Both the position numbers and the translations under genes were made by a program. A stretch of 64,000 nucleotides of DNA from Akkermansia sp. N21116 (GTDB lineage: Bacteria > Verrucomicrobiota > Verrucomicrobiia > Verrucomicrobiales > Akkermansiaceae): NCBI RefSeq assembly GCF_029854705.2, contig NZ_CP139035.1:2542001-2606000 (forward strand), given 5' to 3'. Shown one piece after another: positions 8,783-18,120 of the stretch (positions are counted from its first letter, which is position 1; every line of letters starts with the position of its first letter). The notes below the pieces were generated by a model, which was not told the DNA's origin, made no database searches, and worked only from the letters and a program-made list of their open reading frames with translations.

Positions 8783-9760
8783 TCATGTCCGGCATGACAG
8801 GCGTTCTATCTCTGGAACAAGCACCCGGGCAATTTCCCGATATCCGTCCCGGGTAGGATGGAGTCCGTCGCGCGTCAGTCCCGGTTTCAAGTGACCCGAT
8901 GCATCCGCCAGCACAGAACCGATGTCTGCATAATACAAGCGGGACATCGCGGAAGATTCTACGGCATAACGGATTAAATTGTTGGTTGCGATCAATTTTC
9001 CATGCATCTGTTCCCCTTGGTCATCTCGAGGATAGATTCCCTGTAGCAGAATGGAACAAGCGGGCAGACATTCCCTGACAGAAGCACACAAGGCCATGAG
9101 ACCGGCAGAGATATCCTCCGGCGACGAAGCAGGCAGATTGTTCGTTCCCAGAAGGACGACGCAAAGGGAGTCCGGTGCGGCTCCGTCCAGTTCTCCGTGT
9201 TCCACTCGCCACAAGGCATTCTCCACCCTGTCATTGCCGAATCCGAGATTGACGGGCTTAAACCCCTCCAAGTACTCCGTCCACAAGGCAGGAGCCGTCG
9301 CTACATAATCCAAGGGAGAATCGTCATAGGGTTCCCCTCCCCAGAAATGAGTAATGGAATCCCCCAACATCAGGAGACGGGGAGAGAGCTTCCGCACGGC
9401 ACGGCACACCGCCCCATGGCGTATAGCCCAGTCGTAGGCCATAAAGTCCCTGTTCTGCGTCCTCCTCACCAGGATTTCCGGAGTCGGCAATGACGGAGGC
9501 ATCCCCGGACGGGTGAAGGCCTGGACCTCTGAAATTCCCTTGCGTCCCAGAAAGATTCTGGCCCGGATTTCCGTCCCCGGATCGCATGCGACGGGAGCCA
9601 GGTACTGCCCCTGCAAAAACAATAAACGGGGACCGTCCCAAGGGAAACAGTAGCGGATCACCGCCCCTTCGGGTACATTGCCGGCAAGCGAAAGCTCCAA
9701 TTCTCCGGTTTCCGTCCAAAGCCCATGTATCGTTGCATGATGTTCTCTCATCGCCGGCAT
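8783..9760 (-). CDS. SGNH/GDSL-type esterase
   Basis: The 325-residue protein has the blocks of SGNH hydrolases of the PAF-acetylhydrolase type: block I LMLGDSITHFW with the nucleophile Ser, block II NLGFGNDRVEN with Gly, block III VVLLGTNNL with Asn, and block V DGLHPTRDGY with Asp and His. About 130 residues come before block I and look like a small beta-rich domain. There is no signal peptide. It probably removes acyl or acetyl groups; acetylated glycans or lipids are possible substrates. It lies 29 nt after the TPM-like gene on the same strand. Confidence 0.85.
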   Translation of the reverse strand: MPAMREHHATIHGLWTETGELELSLAGNVPEGAVIRYCFPWDGPRLLFLQGQYLAPVACDPGTEIRARIFLGRKGISEVQAFTRPGMPPSLPTPEILVRRTQNRDFMAYDWAIRHGAVCRAVRKLSPRLLMLGDSITHFWGGEPYDDSPLDYVATAPALWTEYLEGFKPVNLGFGNDRVENALWRVEHGELDGAAPDSLCVVLLGTNNLPASSPEDISAGLMALCASVRECLPACSILLQGIYPRDDQGEQMHGKLIATNNLIRYAVESSAMSRLYYADIGSVLADASGHLKPGLTRDGLHPTRDGYREIARVLVPEIERLSCRT

Positions 9761-9789
9761 TCCTTCGTTCGTCCAACAGGATTCAGAGT

Positions 9790-10905
9790 TTAAGAGATAT
9801 CCCTCATATGATCGCGCATCTGCTGGCGCGATACGGAATCAGGCTGAGTTCCCTCACGATCTCCATAATTGATACCCCGACTGATACCGGCGCCGTGGGG
9901 TGCTCCGAGGCGCACATCCGCTTCGCTCGGCAGCAAGTGAACAGGGCGCTTGCTCCTAAACCAGAAATATCCCGTTGCAAAAAGGATCACCCCCACCAGT
10001 CCGATGAGCAGCAAATCCCGGTACGCCAGCATTTCCTCCTCCCATACCTTCACCAGAGCCCCAATGGAATTCTTTTTGACGCCCTCAGGTTCCGTAATTT
10101 CTACATTGACAGAAGGAATATTGGTTCCGGACAAGGAGATACCAGGTTTGGTCTGCGTCATGGCCTCCCGGCTTTCCTCCCGCGCATAATGGGCCATAGC
10201 CGCCATCGCTTCCAGCAATTGATCCATGGGATCGGTAAACACGGAAGCATTTTCCTTGATGTGGTGAAGGACAATGCGCCTGCGACGATCCCCCATCGCA
10301 TCGTTCATTTCCTGATCGGCCGCAATCTGCATGGACTGGACATCGCCCAGATGTACGTGAAGCAACATGCTGCGTTCCCCCGGTTGAAACACCTGGCGAG
10401 CAAGCGTTGGAGCATTGACTTCCGGCGGCACTGACTGCCCCTTGGCAAAGATGCTTACATACACATGAATGCCAAACTGCTCCTGAAGCCTGGCCATCAG
10501 GAGCAGGACGTCATCGCGTTCAACCTCCGTCAACAGTTTTTGCGGATCAATTAATCCGATACCGGATGGACGGATATACTGCGGCAGGAACTGTTCGTCC
10601 ACTCTCTCGAAATTTTCCGGGAAAGGATCCACGGGACTTGTCTCGGATGCCGATACGGCGGGAATGGGAGCATCTTTCTCATCATCCGAAGGAACACCCG
10701 GCAACAAGGAAGAGACAGAATCCCACCATTTACCCAGAAGAACAGATTTTTGATCCTTCTCCGTCCATTCCGGCATCGAACCCCCTTCCGGCCGATCTTG
10801 AGGATCGGAAGGTTCCGGTTCCCCCGGAGTAACAGCCGCCCCCATCAACAATACGGCGGCTAACATGCCGGGCAGCCACCGACCATAGGATCTTACAATT
10901 CCCAT
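9790..10905 (-). CDS. Exported TPM-like membrane protein
   Basis: This is a 371-residue protein with an N-terminal signal or anchor segment (WLPGMLAAVLLMGAAV), a polar Pro-rich stretch to about residue 110, a folded region at about 115-245 that resembles a TPM domain (helix-strand alternation with LLLMARLQEQFGIHVYVSIF), and a second membrane span near 300 (LLLIGLVGVILFATGYFWF) with a short cytoplasmic tail. TPM proteins often act in photosystem repair or as acid phosphatases; no function is claimed here. Its first 13 nt overlap the end of the upstream zinc-ribbon gene, and an AAGGAGG lies 13 nt before the ATG. Confidence 0.6.
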   Translation of the reverse strand: MGIVRSYGRWLPGMLAAVLLMGAAVTPGEPEPSDPQDRPEGGSMPEWTEKDQKSVLLGKWWDSVSSLLPGVPSDDEKDAPIPAVSASETSPVDPFPENFERVDEQFLPQYIRPSGIGLIDPQKLLTEVERDDVLLLMARLQEQFGIHVYVSIFAKGQSVPPEVNAPTLARQVFQPGERSMLLHVHLGDVQSMQIAADQEMNDAMGDRRRRIVLHHIKENASVFTDPMDQLLEAMAAMAHYAREESREAMTQTKPGISLSGTNIPSVNVEITEPEGVKKNSIGALVKVWEEEMLAYRDLLLIGLVGVILFATGYFWFRSKRPVHLLPSEADVRLGAPHGAGISRGINYGDREGTQPDSVSRQQMRDHMRDIS

Positions 10906-11591
10906 TTTCTCTTTCCCGCCTCCTTATCCGGAATTTTCCCCTCATTCCTGAAAGAGATTTTCGTTTCCTTCCCTTCGATGAAAGGCATTTCTTCTTTTTT
11001 GAAAACCACATTGTACTTGCCGGGATGGCGCAACACAGGCCCCGCTTGTGAGACCACATGACGAACTGCATCTTTCATCACTTTCCTGATGCCGGCCATC
11101 AACAGCCCGTCGCGCAGAAGAAGCCGCGACTTCACGATACTGGCATTAATCCGTTCGATATGAATATAGGGATCAAGCTGGTAACCCCAGATGAAACAGG
11201 CCGTGGCCGTCCTCACATCAATCACCAATACCAGAAGCCACTGGGGATCCACCCCGAGTTTTTCCCCACGTTCTCCAAACCCGGCCACTTGGATATCCAT
11301 GTGATTAAACATCCAAAACGTATGACGCATCAAGCTGAACGGCTCCGTAATATTCGGAAAATAAACAGCCAGTGCCGCCGGAAGAATACGCCGTTCATAT
11401 TTTTCAAGATCCCGCGCCAGCCGAATGCGGTCATGATGCCTCAGCGCCCCTGCATGATCGCAAATGCGACGAAAGGGCACCTTAGACTTCCCATACTGCT
11501 GGTTGACAGTGTCCAAAGAAAACCCGCAACGCGGACAAATAGAGTCCGCCCCACGGTGAAACGCTTGAAGACATTTAGGACACGTCGGCAC
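10893..11591 (-). CDS. Zinc-ribbon protein with a TPM-like domain
   Basis: The 232-residue soluble protein begins with a four-cysteine zinc ribbon (CPKC at 4-7, CPRC at 19-22). Residues ~45-190 show the strand-helix pattern of a TPM-like domain (RLARDLEKYERRILPAALAV, then WLLVLVIDVRTATACFIWGY, then LMAGIRKVMKDAV). The start codon is GTG at 11591, which places the first ribbon cysteines directly at the N-terminus. It overlaps the next gene by 13 nt, so the two TPM-like proteins are probably made together, one cytoplasmic and one in the envelope. Family membership is tentative. Confidence 0.55.
   Translation of the reverse strand: MPTCPKCLQAFHRGADSICPRCGFSLDTVNQQYGKSKVPFRRICDHAGALRHHDRIRLARDLEKYERRILPAALAVYFPNITEPFSLMRHTFWMFNHMDIQVAGFGERGEKLGVDPQWLLVLVIDVRTATACFIWGYQLDPYIHIERINASIVKSRLLLRDGLLMAGIRKVMKDAVRHVVSQAGPVLRHPGKYNVVFKKEEMPFIEGKETKISFRNEGKIPDKEAGKRKWEL
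10919..10925 (-). promoter_or_regulatory. Shine-Dalgarno-like site inside the upstream gene
   Basis: On the minus strand AAGGAGG lies 13 nt before the ATG of the 371-residue protein and inside the last codons of the preceding gene. It is one of the few clear SD matches in this window and suggests translational coupling of the overlapping pair. Confidence 0.45.
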
Positions 11592-11803
11592 GTGCTTTAT
11601 GATAGACTTTCCAAGCCATTCTGGAAAGTATTTATTAAAACATATATTGCAGTTCCGTCACAAGTTATCCGTCCATTCCGGAATCAGATTTTCGGAATGG
11701 ACAGCTACTCAAAAAGAAAAGGATCCGCACTCTGTCCACCAACGGTACCCATCTGTAAAAAAGATTGCAGACGTCAATCGGAAAACAGGATTTCAGCAGA
11801 GGT

Positions 11804-12589
11804 TTATTCCCCGTCTTTCTTCTCAATCATGTCGCGGGTGACAGGATAAACGGCCCCGCATCTCGGGCAGGTGACTTCAAGAGATTTCTCCCCGGCAAAC
11901 AACTCGTCAAGTTTGTCTTCCATCGCCTTCAGCGTCGGCAGAATACGCCCTATATTACAGCCGCAATTGAATTTGAACTTCCGCGTTTCCAAAAGCTTGG
12001 TTTCTTCGACGGAATCAATTTCCTTCATCATGTCCACCGTCAGCGAGCCAAGCCACTCCTCATCGGCGTCCGGCTGGGCAGTCACCATGGTAAAGCACTC
12101 ATCGGGCAGTTCCAGGCAGCGAGCCAGCCTCTGCTCGCTCTGCTGGTAGAATTCCTCCACCCACTCTGCGGGAGTATCTCCTTTGATATCGATGACCGAT
12201 GAACGGATTTCCCTGCCGTCCTTGTACATCTGGGCATAAAACAGATTATTTTCCGGAATGCGGATATCATTGACGAAAGCCCGTCCGACCACGGATTCCG
12301 TCAGGGATGATCCCGTGACGAATAGATTGGCGGGACCGGGCGATTTGAGGTTCACCGTCCAGGCATGTTGTTCCGCCCATGGCCGGGCCACCAGATACAG
12401 CGTGAAATACGCCAGCAAATCCTTCAGCATGCTGTCGCACGGTTCCTCGTTCCTCAGGCCGTACTGCATCAGGTGCAGGTAATAATCCGTGTACATGGGG
12501 GAAAAATGCGCACGGAGCAGATGGCAGTTGCGATGCCTCACGAAGATGGATTCCACCTTTACGAATTCGTCAACAAATTCTTCGCTCAT
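11804..12589 (-). CDS. hslO: Hsp33-family redox-regulated chaperone homologue
   Basis: The 261-residue protein has the Hsp33 layout: an N-terminal substrate-binding domain with the [13 protein letters not shown] segment, a linker, and a C-terminal zinc centre made of CGC and CPRC, spaced as in Hsp33 ([10 protein letters not shown] ... [10 protein letters not shown]). In Hsp33 these cysteines bind zinc when reduced and form disulfides on oxidation, which switches on holdase activity in the cytoplasm. I chose the ATG at 12589; METVTMSEE five residues earlier (12604) is an alternative. It is divergent from the cyclophilin gene. Confidence 0.82.
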   Translation of the reverse strand: MSEEFVDEFVKVESIFVRHRNCHLLRAHFSPMYTDYYLHLMQYGLRNEEPCDSMLKDLLAYFTLYLVARPWAEQHAWTVNLKSPGPANLFVTGSSLTESVVGRAFVNDIRIPENNLFYAQMYKDGREIRSSVIDIKGDTPAEWVEEFYQQSEQRLARCLELPDECFTMVTAQPDADEEWLGSLTVDMMKEIDSVEETKLLETRKFKFNCGCNIGRILPTLKAMEDKLDELFAGEKSLEVTCPRCGAVYPVTRDMIEKKDGE

Positions 12590-12694
12590 GGTGACAGTTT
12601 CCATCCAGGCGAGCCAAAGACAATACCTTCCCCCGTCATCGGCATTCCGCAATCCGAACTTTACCCGTCATCGCTCCCTATCTATGATCCCCGC

Positions 12695-13198
12695 ATGGCT
12701 ACAGATAAAAACATCACCATCAAAACCTCCAAGGGCGATATCAAACTGACCGTATTCGCCTCCCAGACTCCCGTCACGGCGGCATCCTTCCTGAACCTGG
12801 CCTCCCAAGGCTTCTATGACGGTATTACCTTCCACCGCGTCATCCCCGACTTCATGATTCAGGGCGGCGACCCGACCGGTACAGGCATGGGTGGCCCCGG
12901 CTACAAGTTTGAAGACGAATTCCGCAGAGACCTCCTCCACGACGGAGCCGGCATCCTTTCCATGGCTAATGCCGGAGCCGGCACCAACGGATCCCAGTTC
13001 TTTATTACCCATACCGCCACTCCCTGGCTGAACGGTAAACACACCGTGTTCGGCAAAGTGACGGAAGGACAGGATGTTGTCGATGCCATCGCCAAGGGCG
13101 ACACGATCAACAGCATCGAAATCCATGACGACACCGCCGACCTGTTCGCCGAACAGGCCGACAGAATCGCCGTGTGGAACAAGGCTCTGGCGAAGTAA
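12695..13198 (+). CDS. Cyclophilin-type peptidyl-prolyl cis-trans isomerase
   Basis: The 167-residue cytoplasmic cyclophilin carries the signature [19 protein letters not shown] with the active-site Arg, followed by FEDEF, the [16 protein letters not shown] segment and [12 protein letters not shown]. Length and motifs match bacterial PpiB-type enzymes that speed proline isomerisation during folding. The frame is open far upstream on top of hslO, but the ATG at 12695 ([18 protein letters not shown]) gives the standard N-terminus. A strong terminator follows. Confidence 0.95.
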   Translation: MATDKNITIKTSKGDIKLTVFASQTPVTAASFLNLASQGFYDGITFHRVIPDFMIQGGDPTGTGMGGPGYKFEDEFRRDLLHDGAGILSMANAGAGTNGSQFFITHTATPWLNGKHTVFGKVTEGQDVVDAIAKGDTINSIEIHDDTADLFAEQADRIAVWNKALAK

Positions 13199-13228
13199 TT
13201 CCCAACCAGGTACTTCTCAACAATCCTT

Positions 13229-13280
13229 GGAGGATGTTTCTCCGGATCGTACAATCCGGACGACAACATCCTCCTTTTTT
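13229..13280 (+). terminator. Rho-independent terminator after the cyclophilin gene
   Basis: A 10-bp stem (GGAGGATGTT at 13229-13238, AACATCCTCC at 13265-13274) encloses a second perfect stem (TCCGGAT/ATCCGGA at 13241-13247/13254-13260) and is followed at once by six T. This is the best intrinsic terminator in the window. Confidence 0.9.
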
Positions 13281-13307
13281 CTGCCCCCGTTCGACGGGAT
13301 ATTTCCA

Positions 13308-13970
13308 TCAGGAGGCAACTACATCCGTAATCTTCCGGAAGCGGTACATGAATGTTACCAGACAGGCAAACAAAACGATACTCAGGAGACTCAATCCTGC
13401 AGCTCCCCACATATAAGGAACCACGACATGCAAGACTTTCTCATTCAATTGTTGTGAAGAAATCCCTTGTGCACCGATCCCTACAACAGAGGATACGATC
13501 GACATGAGTAAAAAGCATAACTGGGACAGGATCGTAATGGAGGCAAACCCTGCACCCATCCACCGGGCTATACGAAAATCATCCTCAATCCCCCGTCTCG
13601 ACAGAAATATCCGAGCATATTTCCATAACGAACAGTACGATACAAAATTCCAATACCAGTTGAATAAAGGAATAAACTGAAACCACACGGCCACGCCTGC
13701 ATCGGGCATATCCATGCACCTAGACGGATCTTCTTTCTTCAATACCTGAAGACGCTTCCAAACACGGTATTGGAGCATCCATGCAAAAATACAGCCAACA
13801 AACCCTACGAAGGAAACCAAAATCGACACCAAGGCTACCATCAATACGAATATGATATCGCTCTTCCCCTGTAATTGCTCAAGCGCCTGCCAGAATTGCA
13901 TGACGGAACCAAGAATGCCGAAGGGAATACCCAGGAAAAAGAAAAGATAGTAAAGAGTCTTGTCCTTCAT
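13308..13970 (-). CDS. DUF4328-like multi-pass membrane protein
   Basis: The 220-residue protein has four hydrophobic spans (about residues 8-28, 42-66, 140-165 and 185-210). Between spans 2 and 3 lies the pattern AVWFQFIPLFNWYWNFVSY, which is typical of DUF4328 and related proteins of unknown function. No catalytic motif is visible. It is convergent with the cyclophilin gene and starts about 120 nt from the divergent ABC-F gene. Confidence 0.65.
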   Translation of the reverse strand: MKDKTLYYLFFFLGIPFGILGSVMQFWQALEQLQGKSDIIFVLMVALVSILVSFVGFVGCIFAWMLQYRVWKRLQVLKKEDPSRCMDMPDAGVAVWFQFIPLFNWYWNFVSYCSLWKYARIFLSRRGIEDDFRIARWMGAGFASITILSQLCFLLMSIVSSVVGIGAQGISSQQLNEKVLHVVVPYMWGAAGLSLLSIVLFACLVTFMYRFRKITDVVAS

Positions 13971-14092
13971 AACTACTATGCCCCGTACTCCAAAATTCTA
14001 ACGATATCAAGATCTATCCGTTTGTAAATTCATCTTTTGAGACAAAAGCCACCCTTGAAATCCAGAGAAACATCCCCTATCCTCGCGCGCCC

Positions 14093-16090
14093 ATGGTTCT
14101 GTCCGTCCAAAACCTGAAAGTCCAATTCGCCGCCCGGGTTCTCTTCAAGGAACTCTCGTTTACCGTCGAAGCCGGGGAAAGAATTGCCCTCGCCGGTCAC
14201 AATGGCGCCGGCAAATCGACGTTGATGAAGTGCATCGCCGGAATTCAGGAACAAGACGAAGGAGAAATCATCCTGCCGAAGCATTTCCAAGTCGGCTATC
14301 TGCCGCAGGAAGGCATCCACATCTCCGGTATCTCCCTGATAGACGAAGCTCTTTCCGCATTCTCCGACCTCTGGGAACTGCAGAGGGAAATCGACGAAAT
14401 GACGGAAGCCCTCCAAGAATTGGATCCGCGCTCCTCAACCTACTCCGACCTGCTCGACAAGATCGGCGCCCGCGAGCTCGTCCTCCACAACCACGACCTT
14501 GCACGCCTGAAACCCAAGACAGAATCCATCCTGCGCGGCCTCGGCTTCAAGGACTCCGATTTCACTCGCGATTGCGGAGAATTTTCAGGAGGCTGGCAAA
14601 TGCGCATCGCTCTGGCAAAGCTTCTGCTGCGCGAGCCGGAAATCCTGATGCTGGACGAACCGACCAACCATCTGGATATCCAGTCCCAGCGATGGATGGA
14701 ACAGTATCTTCACAATTACAGGGGGGCGATCATCATTATCTCCCACGATATCTCCCTGCTTGATGCCCTTGTCACACGCACGATCGCTTTCTACCATGGC
14801 CGCGCTGAAGAATATTCCGGCAATTTCTCTTTCTTCCTCAAGGAAAGCGCCGCCCGCAAGGAAATCCTCCTGCGCCAGAAAAAAAACCAGGAACGCGAAA
14901 TCGCCAAAACCAAACAATTCATCGACCGCTTCCGTTCCAAATCATCCAAGGCAACACTCGTCCAATCGCGTATCAAGATGCTGGATAAGGTGGAACTCAT
15001 CGAAATTGAAGACGATGACGCCATCATGAATTTCCGCTTCCCGGAACCTCCCCAAGGCGCACATTCCGTCGTCAAGCTGGAGAATGTCTCGAAAAACTAC
15101 GGTCCTATTTCCATCCTCGACCACTACAACCTGGAAATTACCAAAGGAGACCGCATTGCCATCGTCGGTGTCAACGGTGCCGGCAAATCGACCTTCTCCC
15201 GCCTTATTTCCGGCACAGAGGAACCCTCCGACGGCAAAGTTGTGATGGGATACCACACGCACATCGCATTCTTCTCCCAGACACACGCCGATGACCTGGA
15301 TCCCGACCAGACGGTTCTCGAAAGCGTTGAAGCCGCCGCCTCCAGAGAAACTGCCCCCATCGTCCGCAATCTTCTGGGATGCTTCCTGTTCCGAGGCGAC
15401 GACGTGTTCAAAAAAGTAGGAATCCTCTCCGGGGGCGAACGTTCGCGAGTAGCTCTTGTGCGCATGTTGTTACATCCCGCCAACTTCCTGATCCTCGACG
15501 AACCGACCAATCACCTCGACTTTCAATCCCAGCAGGTCCTTCAACGGGCACTGCTGGAATACCCCGGTTCCTACTGCATCGTCTCCCACAACAGAAGCTT
15601 TCTGGATCCCATCGTGACAAAGGTCATCGAATTCCGTCCGGGATGCCCGCCCAGAACGTTTATCGGCAATGTCTCGGACTATATCGCCAAAACCGAAGAA
15701 GAAAACACCATCAAAGCTCGCTTGACAATCCTGCCCGACTCCGCCTCTTCCGCAACTCGTGGTACTATCGTTCCACCGGTTGCCGATCGCAAGGTTCAAA
15801 AGCGGATAGAGGCTGAACTGCGCCAGTTGAAAGCGCGCTACCTGCGCCCCCTTCAGCAAAAACTCGAAGAGTTGGAAGAGGCCATCGCCCGGCACGAACA
15901 GAGTAAGGAAGAAATTGCCGCCGCATTGTCCGAGCCGGACATAGCTTCCGATTCCGACAAGATTCTGGAACTGACACGCCAATTTCAGGATGCCGACCGC
16001 GCCCTGGAAAACGCCTACACCCAATGGGCAGATGTTTCCGAACAAATAGAACACAAGGAACGGGAATTAGAAAACTCCGTTCAATCCTGA
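14093..16090 (+). CDS. ABC-F family ATPase
   Basis: This 665-residue protein has two nucleotide-binding domains and no membrane segments. Walker A motifs are AGHNGAGKST and VGVNGAGKST; signature motifs are FSGGW and LSGGE; both Walker B segments read LDEPTNHLD. Between the domains is a charged linker helix (RQKKNQEREIAKTKQFIDRF), and the C-terminus ends in a coiled coil of about 100 residues. ABC-F proteins act at the ribosomal E site in translation or in resistance to ribosome-targeting drugs. The C-terminal coil resembles Uup-type members, but the subfamily is not certain. It is convergent with the ZIP transporter gene, 16 nt away. Confidence 0.93.
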   Translation: MVLSVQNLKVQFAARVLFKELSFTVEAGERIALAGHNGAGKSTLMKCIAGIQEQDEGEIILPKHFQVGYLPQEGIHISGISLIDEALSAFSDLWELQREIDEMTEALQELDPRSSTYSDLLDKIGARELVLHNHDLARLKPKTESILRGLGFKDSDFTRDCGEFSGGWQMRIALAKLLLREPEILMLDEPTNHLDIQSQRWMEQYLHNYRGAIIIISHDISLLDALVTRTIAFYHGRAEEYSGNFSFFLKESAARKEILLRQKKNQEREIAKTKQFIDRFRSKSSKATLVQSRIKMLDKVELIEIEDDDAIMNFRFPEPPQGAHSVVKLENVSKNYGPISILDHYNLEITKGDRIAIVGVNGAGKSTFSRLISGTEEPSDGKVVMGYHTHIAFFSQTHADDLDPDQTVLESVEAAASRETAPIVRNLLGCFLFRGDDVFKKVGILSGGERSRVALVRMLLHPANFLILDEPTNHLDFQSQQVLQRALLEYPGSYCIVSHNRSFLDPIVTKVIEFRPGCPPRTFIGNVSDYIAKTEEENTIKARLTILPDSASSATRGTIVPPVADRKVQKRIEAELRQLKARYLRPLQQKLEELEEAIARHEQSKEEIAAALSEPDIASDSDKILELTRQFQDADRALENAYTQWADVSEQIEHKERELENSVQS

Positions 16091-16106
16091 CGCCCCGTCC
16101 CCTCCG

Positions 16107-16919
16107 CTAGATCAAAACCAGAGCCATTACCAGCATGCCGAGGATGATGCCGTAGATGGACAAGTGGTGGTGCCCCCACTTCTCCGCCATTGGCAGGAGT
16201 TCATCGAACGAAATGTACACCATAATCCCCGACACGCTCGCAAAAAGCACTGCCAGAAGAGTCGGCGACAGGAAGGGGAAAATCACCAGCATCGCCAGGA
16301 TAGCCCCCACCGGTTCGGCAAGCCCCGACAGAAAGGAATAAACCACGGCTTTCTTCCGGCTACCGGTACCATAATACAAGGGAACCGCTACAATCATGCC
16401 CTCCGGAATATTATGGACGGCCACAGCCAGAGCAATGGAAGCTCCCATGGAAATCGAATTCATCCCTGCGGCAAACGTCGCAATGCCTTCCGGAAAATTG
16501 TGGATGCCGATGGCCAGCGCAAACAGGAATCCCGAACGCTTGATGCTCCCCGGAGGCGGCACGGAGGACGGCAGAGAGTTCAACTGTGACACATCCGGAA
16601 ACTCGTGGGGGTTCTCGTCCGCCGGAACGCATTTGTCAATCAAGGCGGCAATGCCGATCCCTCCGAAAAATGAAATCAATGCCCAGACGGCCCCCATGCG
16701 GTCACCATAGATCCCCATCAAATCCTGCCGAGCTATGCCCAATAGTTCTACGAGCGATATGTACACCATCACACCTCCGGAAAATCCCAGGGAAAAGGTC
16801 AGCAACTTTGTGTCCGTCCGTTTCATGAAAAAAATAACGAATCCGCCGATCCCGGTTGCCAGACCGGCCAAAGTCGTCATCAGAAGAACATGGAGAATAT
16901 AGGAAGAGTTGTAATCCAT
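16107..16919 (-). CDS. zupT: ZIP-family metal transporter (ZupT-like)
   Basis: The 270-residue membrane protein shows eight hydrophobic segments and the two ZIP motifs: HNFPEGIATFAAG (span 4) and HNIPEGMIVAVPLYYGTG (span 5), whose His, Asn and Glu form the binuclear metal site. ZupT-type proteins import zinc and other divalent cations across the inner membrane. The frame runs upstream to 17033, but the ATG at 16919 (MDYNSSYIL) fits the family. A Fur-like palindrome sits directly before this start, so regulation by metal is likely. Confidence 0.92.
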   Translation of the reverse strand: MDYNSSYILHVLLMTTLAGLATGIGGFVIFFMKRTDTKLLTFSLGFSGGVMVYISLVELLGIARQDLMGIYGDRMGAVWALISFFGGIGIAALIDKCVPADENPHEFPDVSQLNSLPSSVPPPGSIKRSGFLFALAIGIHNFPEGIATFAAGMNSISMGASIALAVAVHNIPEGMIVAVPLYYGTGSRKKAVVYSFLSGLAEPVGAILAMLVIFPFLSPTLLAVLFASVSGIMVYISFDELLPMAEKWGHHHLSIYGIILGMLVMALVLI

Positions 16920-16920
16920 T

Positions 16921-16935
16921 TGATAATGATTCTTA
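16921..16935 (-). promoter_or_regulatory. Fur/Zur-like operator touching the zupT start
   Basis: TGATAATGATTCTTA reads as a 7-1-7 repeat in which 12 of the 14 arm bases fit the Fur consensus (TGATAAT-n-ATTATCA). It begins one base before the zupT start codon. Binding here would block the translation-start region or a very near promoter. Confidence 0.45.
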
Positions 16936-17062
16936 AACATACACGCAAACCCATGTCGATGCAAAAGTACGGCACGCCTAACAAGATACCGGACTTCCGA
17001 GAAATTAATGTGCCCTACGGACAGGAATTCCATTGACTTGCAGGCCGGATCAGGTGTTCTTG

Positions 17063-18097
17063 ATGGACGAAATGACGATCACGATCCCCCCTCCTGACCG
17101 GGAAGCCGCAGAACGCACCCGGGAACGCCTCAACCAATTGGCCAAAGTACCGGGAAGTCTCGGAAAACTGGAAACTCTGGCTATCCGCTTGGCCGCCATG
17201 ACCGGAAATTCCGCCCCGGTTTTTCCCCGCAAGGAAGTAATCGTCTTCGCAGGAGACCACGACATTGCCCTGCAAGGAGTCAGTGCCACCGGGCAGGAAA
17301 TCACCACAGGGCAAGTGCGCAACTTCGTCCGGGGCGGAGGAACCATCAATGCCTTTTCACGCAACGCGGGAGCCACCGTTACCGTTGTCGATGTCGCCGT
17401 CAAGGATGACATCAACAACTTGCCGGGACTCGTCAACCGCAAGATCATGAACGCTGTCCATGATTTCAGCAAAGGTCCGGCCATGACGCGGGTACAGGCG
17501 GAACAGTCCGTCCAGACAGGTATCGACATGGCTCACGACGCGTCCTCCCGGGGTATCACCCTGTTGGCTGCCGGGGAAATGGGAATCGGCAATACGTCCC
17601 CGTCCTCTGCCATCGCCGCCGTCCTGATGGGCATTCCCGTCTCCTCCGTGACGGGAATCGGTTCCGGAATCAATACTGAAACCGTCCGTAAAAAAATCTC
17701 CCTGATCGAACAGGGTATCCGGTTAAACCAGCCCGATCCCGGCGACACCCTGGATGTGCTTGCCAAAGTCGGCGGAGCGGAAATAGGTGCCATGGCCGGT
17801 CTGATGCTGGGAGGAGCCTCGCTTCGCATACCTGTCGTCGTAGACGGTTTCATCGCTGGAGCCGCCGCCGCCATTGCACGAGGTATCAACCCGGAAGTGT
17901 CACACTACCTGGTCGGCTCCCATGTTTCCGTCGAGCCCGGTCATCAAATGCTGATGGATTACATCGGGGTGGAACCCTTTTTCGATTTCGGCTTGCGCCT
18001 GGGCGAAGGTACGGGAGCCGCCCTTCTCTTCCCCATCATCGATGCCTCCGTCAGGATTCTGACAGAGATGATCCTTTTCCGCGACATGGACTTCTAA
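17063..18097 (+). CDS. cobT: Nicotinate-nucleotide--dimethylbenzimidazole phosphoribosyltransferase
   Basis: The 344-residue enzyme activates the lower-ligand base of cobamides by making alpha-ribazole phosphate from nicotinate mononucleotide. Recognisable segments are PGSLGKLE near the N-terminus, FAGDHDIALQGVSATGQEIT, GEMGIGNTSPSSA and the C-terminal LRLGEGTGAALLFPI, whose Glu is the catalytic base in CobT. Starts at 17063 and 17072 are both possible. It opens the cobT-cobS-cbiR-cobU cluster, with cobS 23 nt downstream. I see no cobalamin riboswitch in the 143 nt between zupT and cobT. Confidence 0.95.
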   Translation: MDEMTITIPPPDREAAERTRERLNQLAKVPGSLGKLETLAIRLAAMTGNSAPVFPRKEVIVFAGDHDIALQGVSATGQEITTGQVRNFVRGGGTINAFSRNAGATVTVVDVAVKDDINNLPGLVNRKIMNAVHDFSKGPAMTRVQAEQSVQTGIDMAHDASSRGITLLAAGEMGIGNTSPSSAIAAVLMGIPVSSVTGIGSGINTETVRKKISLIEQGIRLNQPDPGDTLDVLAKVGGAEIGAMAGLMLGGASLRIPVVVDGFIAGAAAAIARGINPEVSHYLVGSHVSVEPGHQMLMDYIGVEPFFDFGLRLGEGTGAALLFPIIDASVRILTEMILFRDMDF

Positions 18098-18120
18098 CCC
18101 GCTATTTCTCCCTGACTGCC

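Noticed and set aside
16936-17062. Cobalamin riboswitch before cobT
   Set aside because: The stretch is too short for the full element and I see no B12-box-like sequence.
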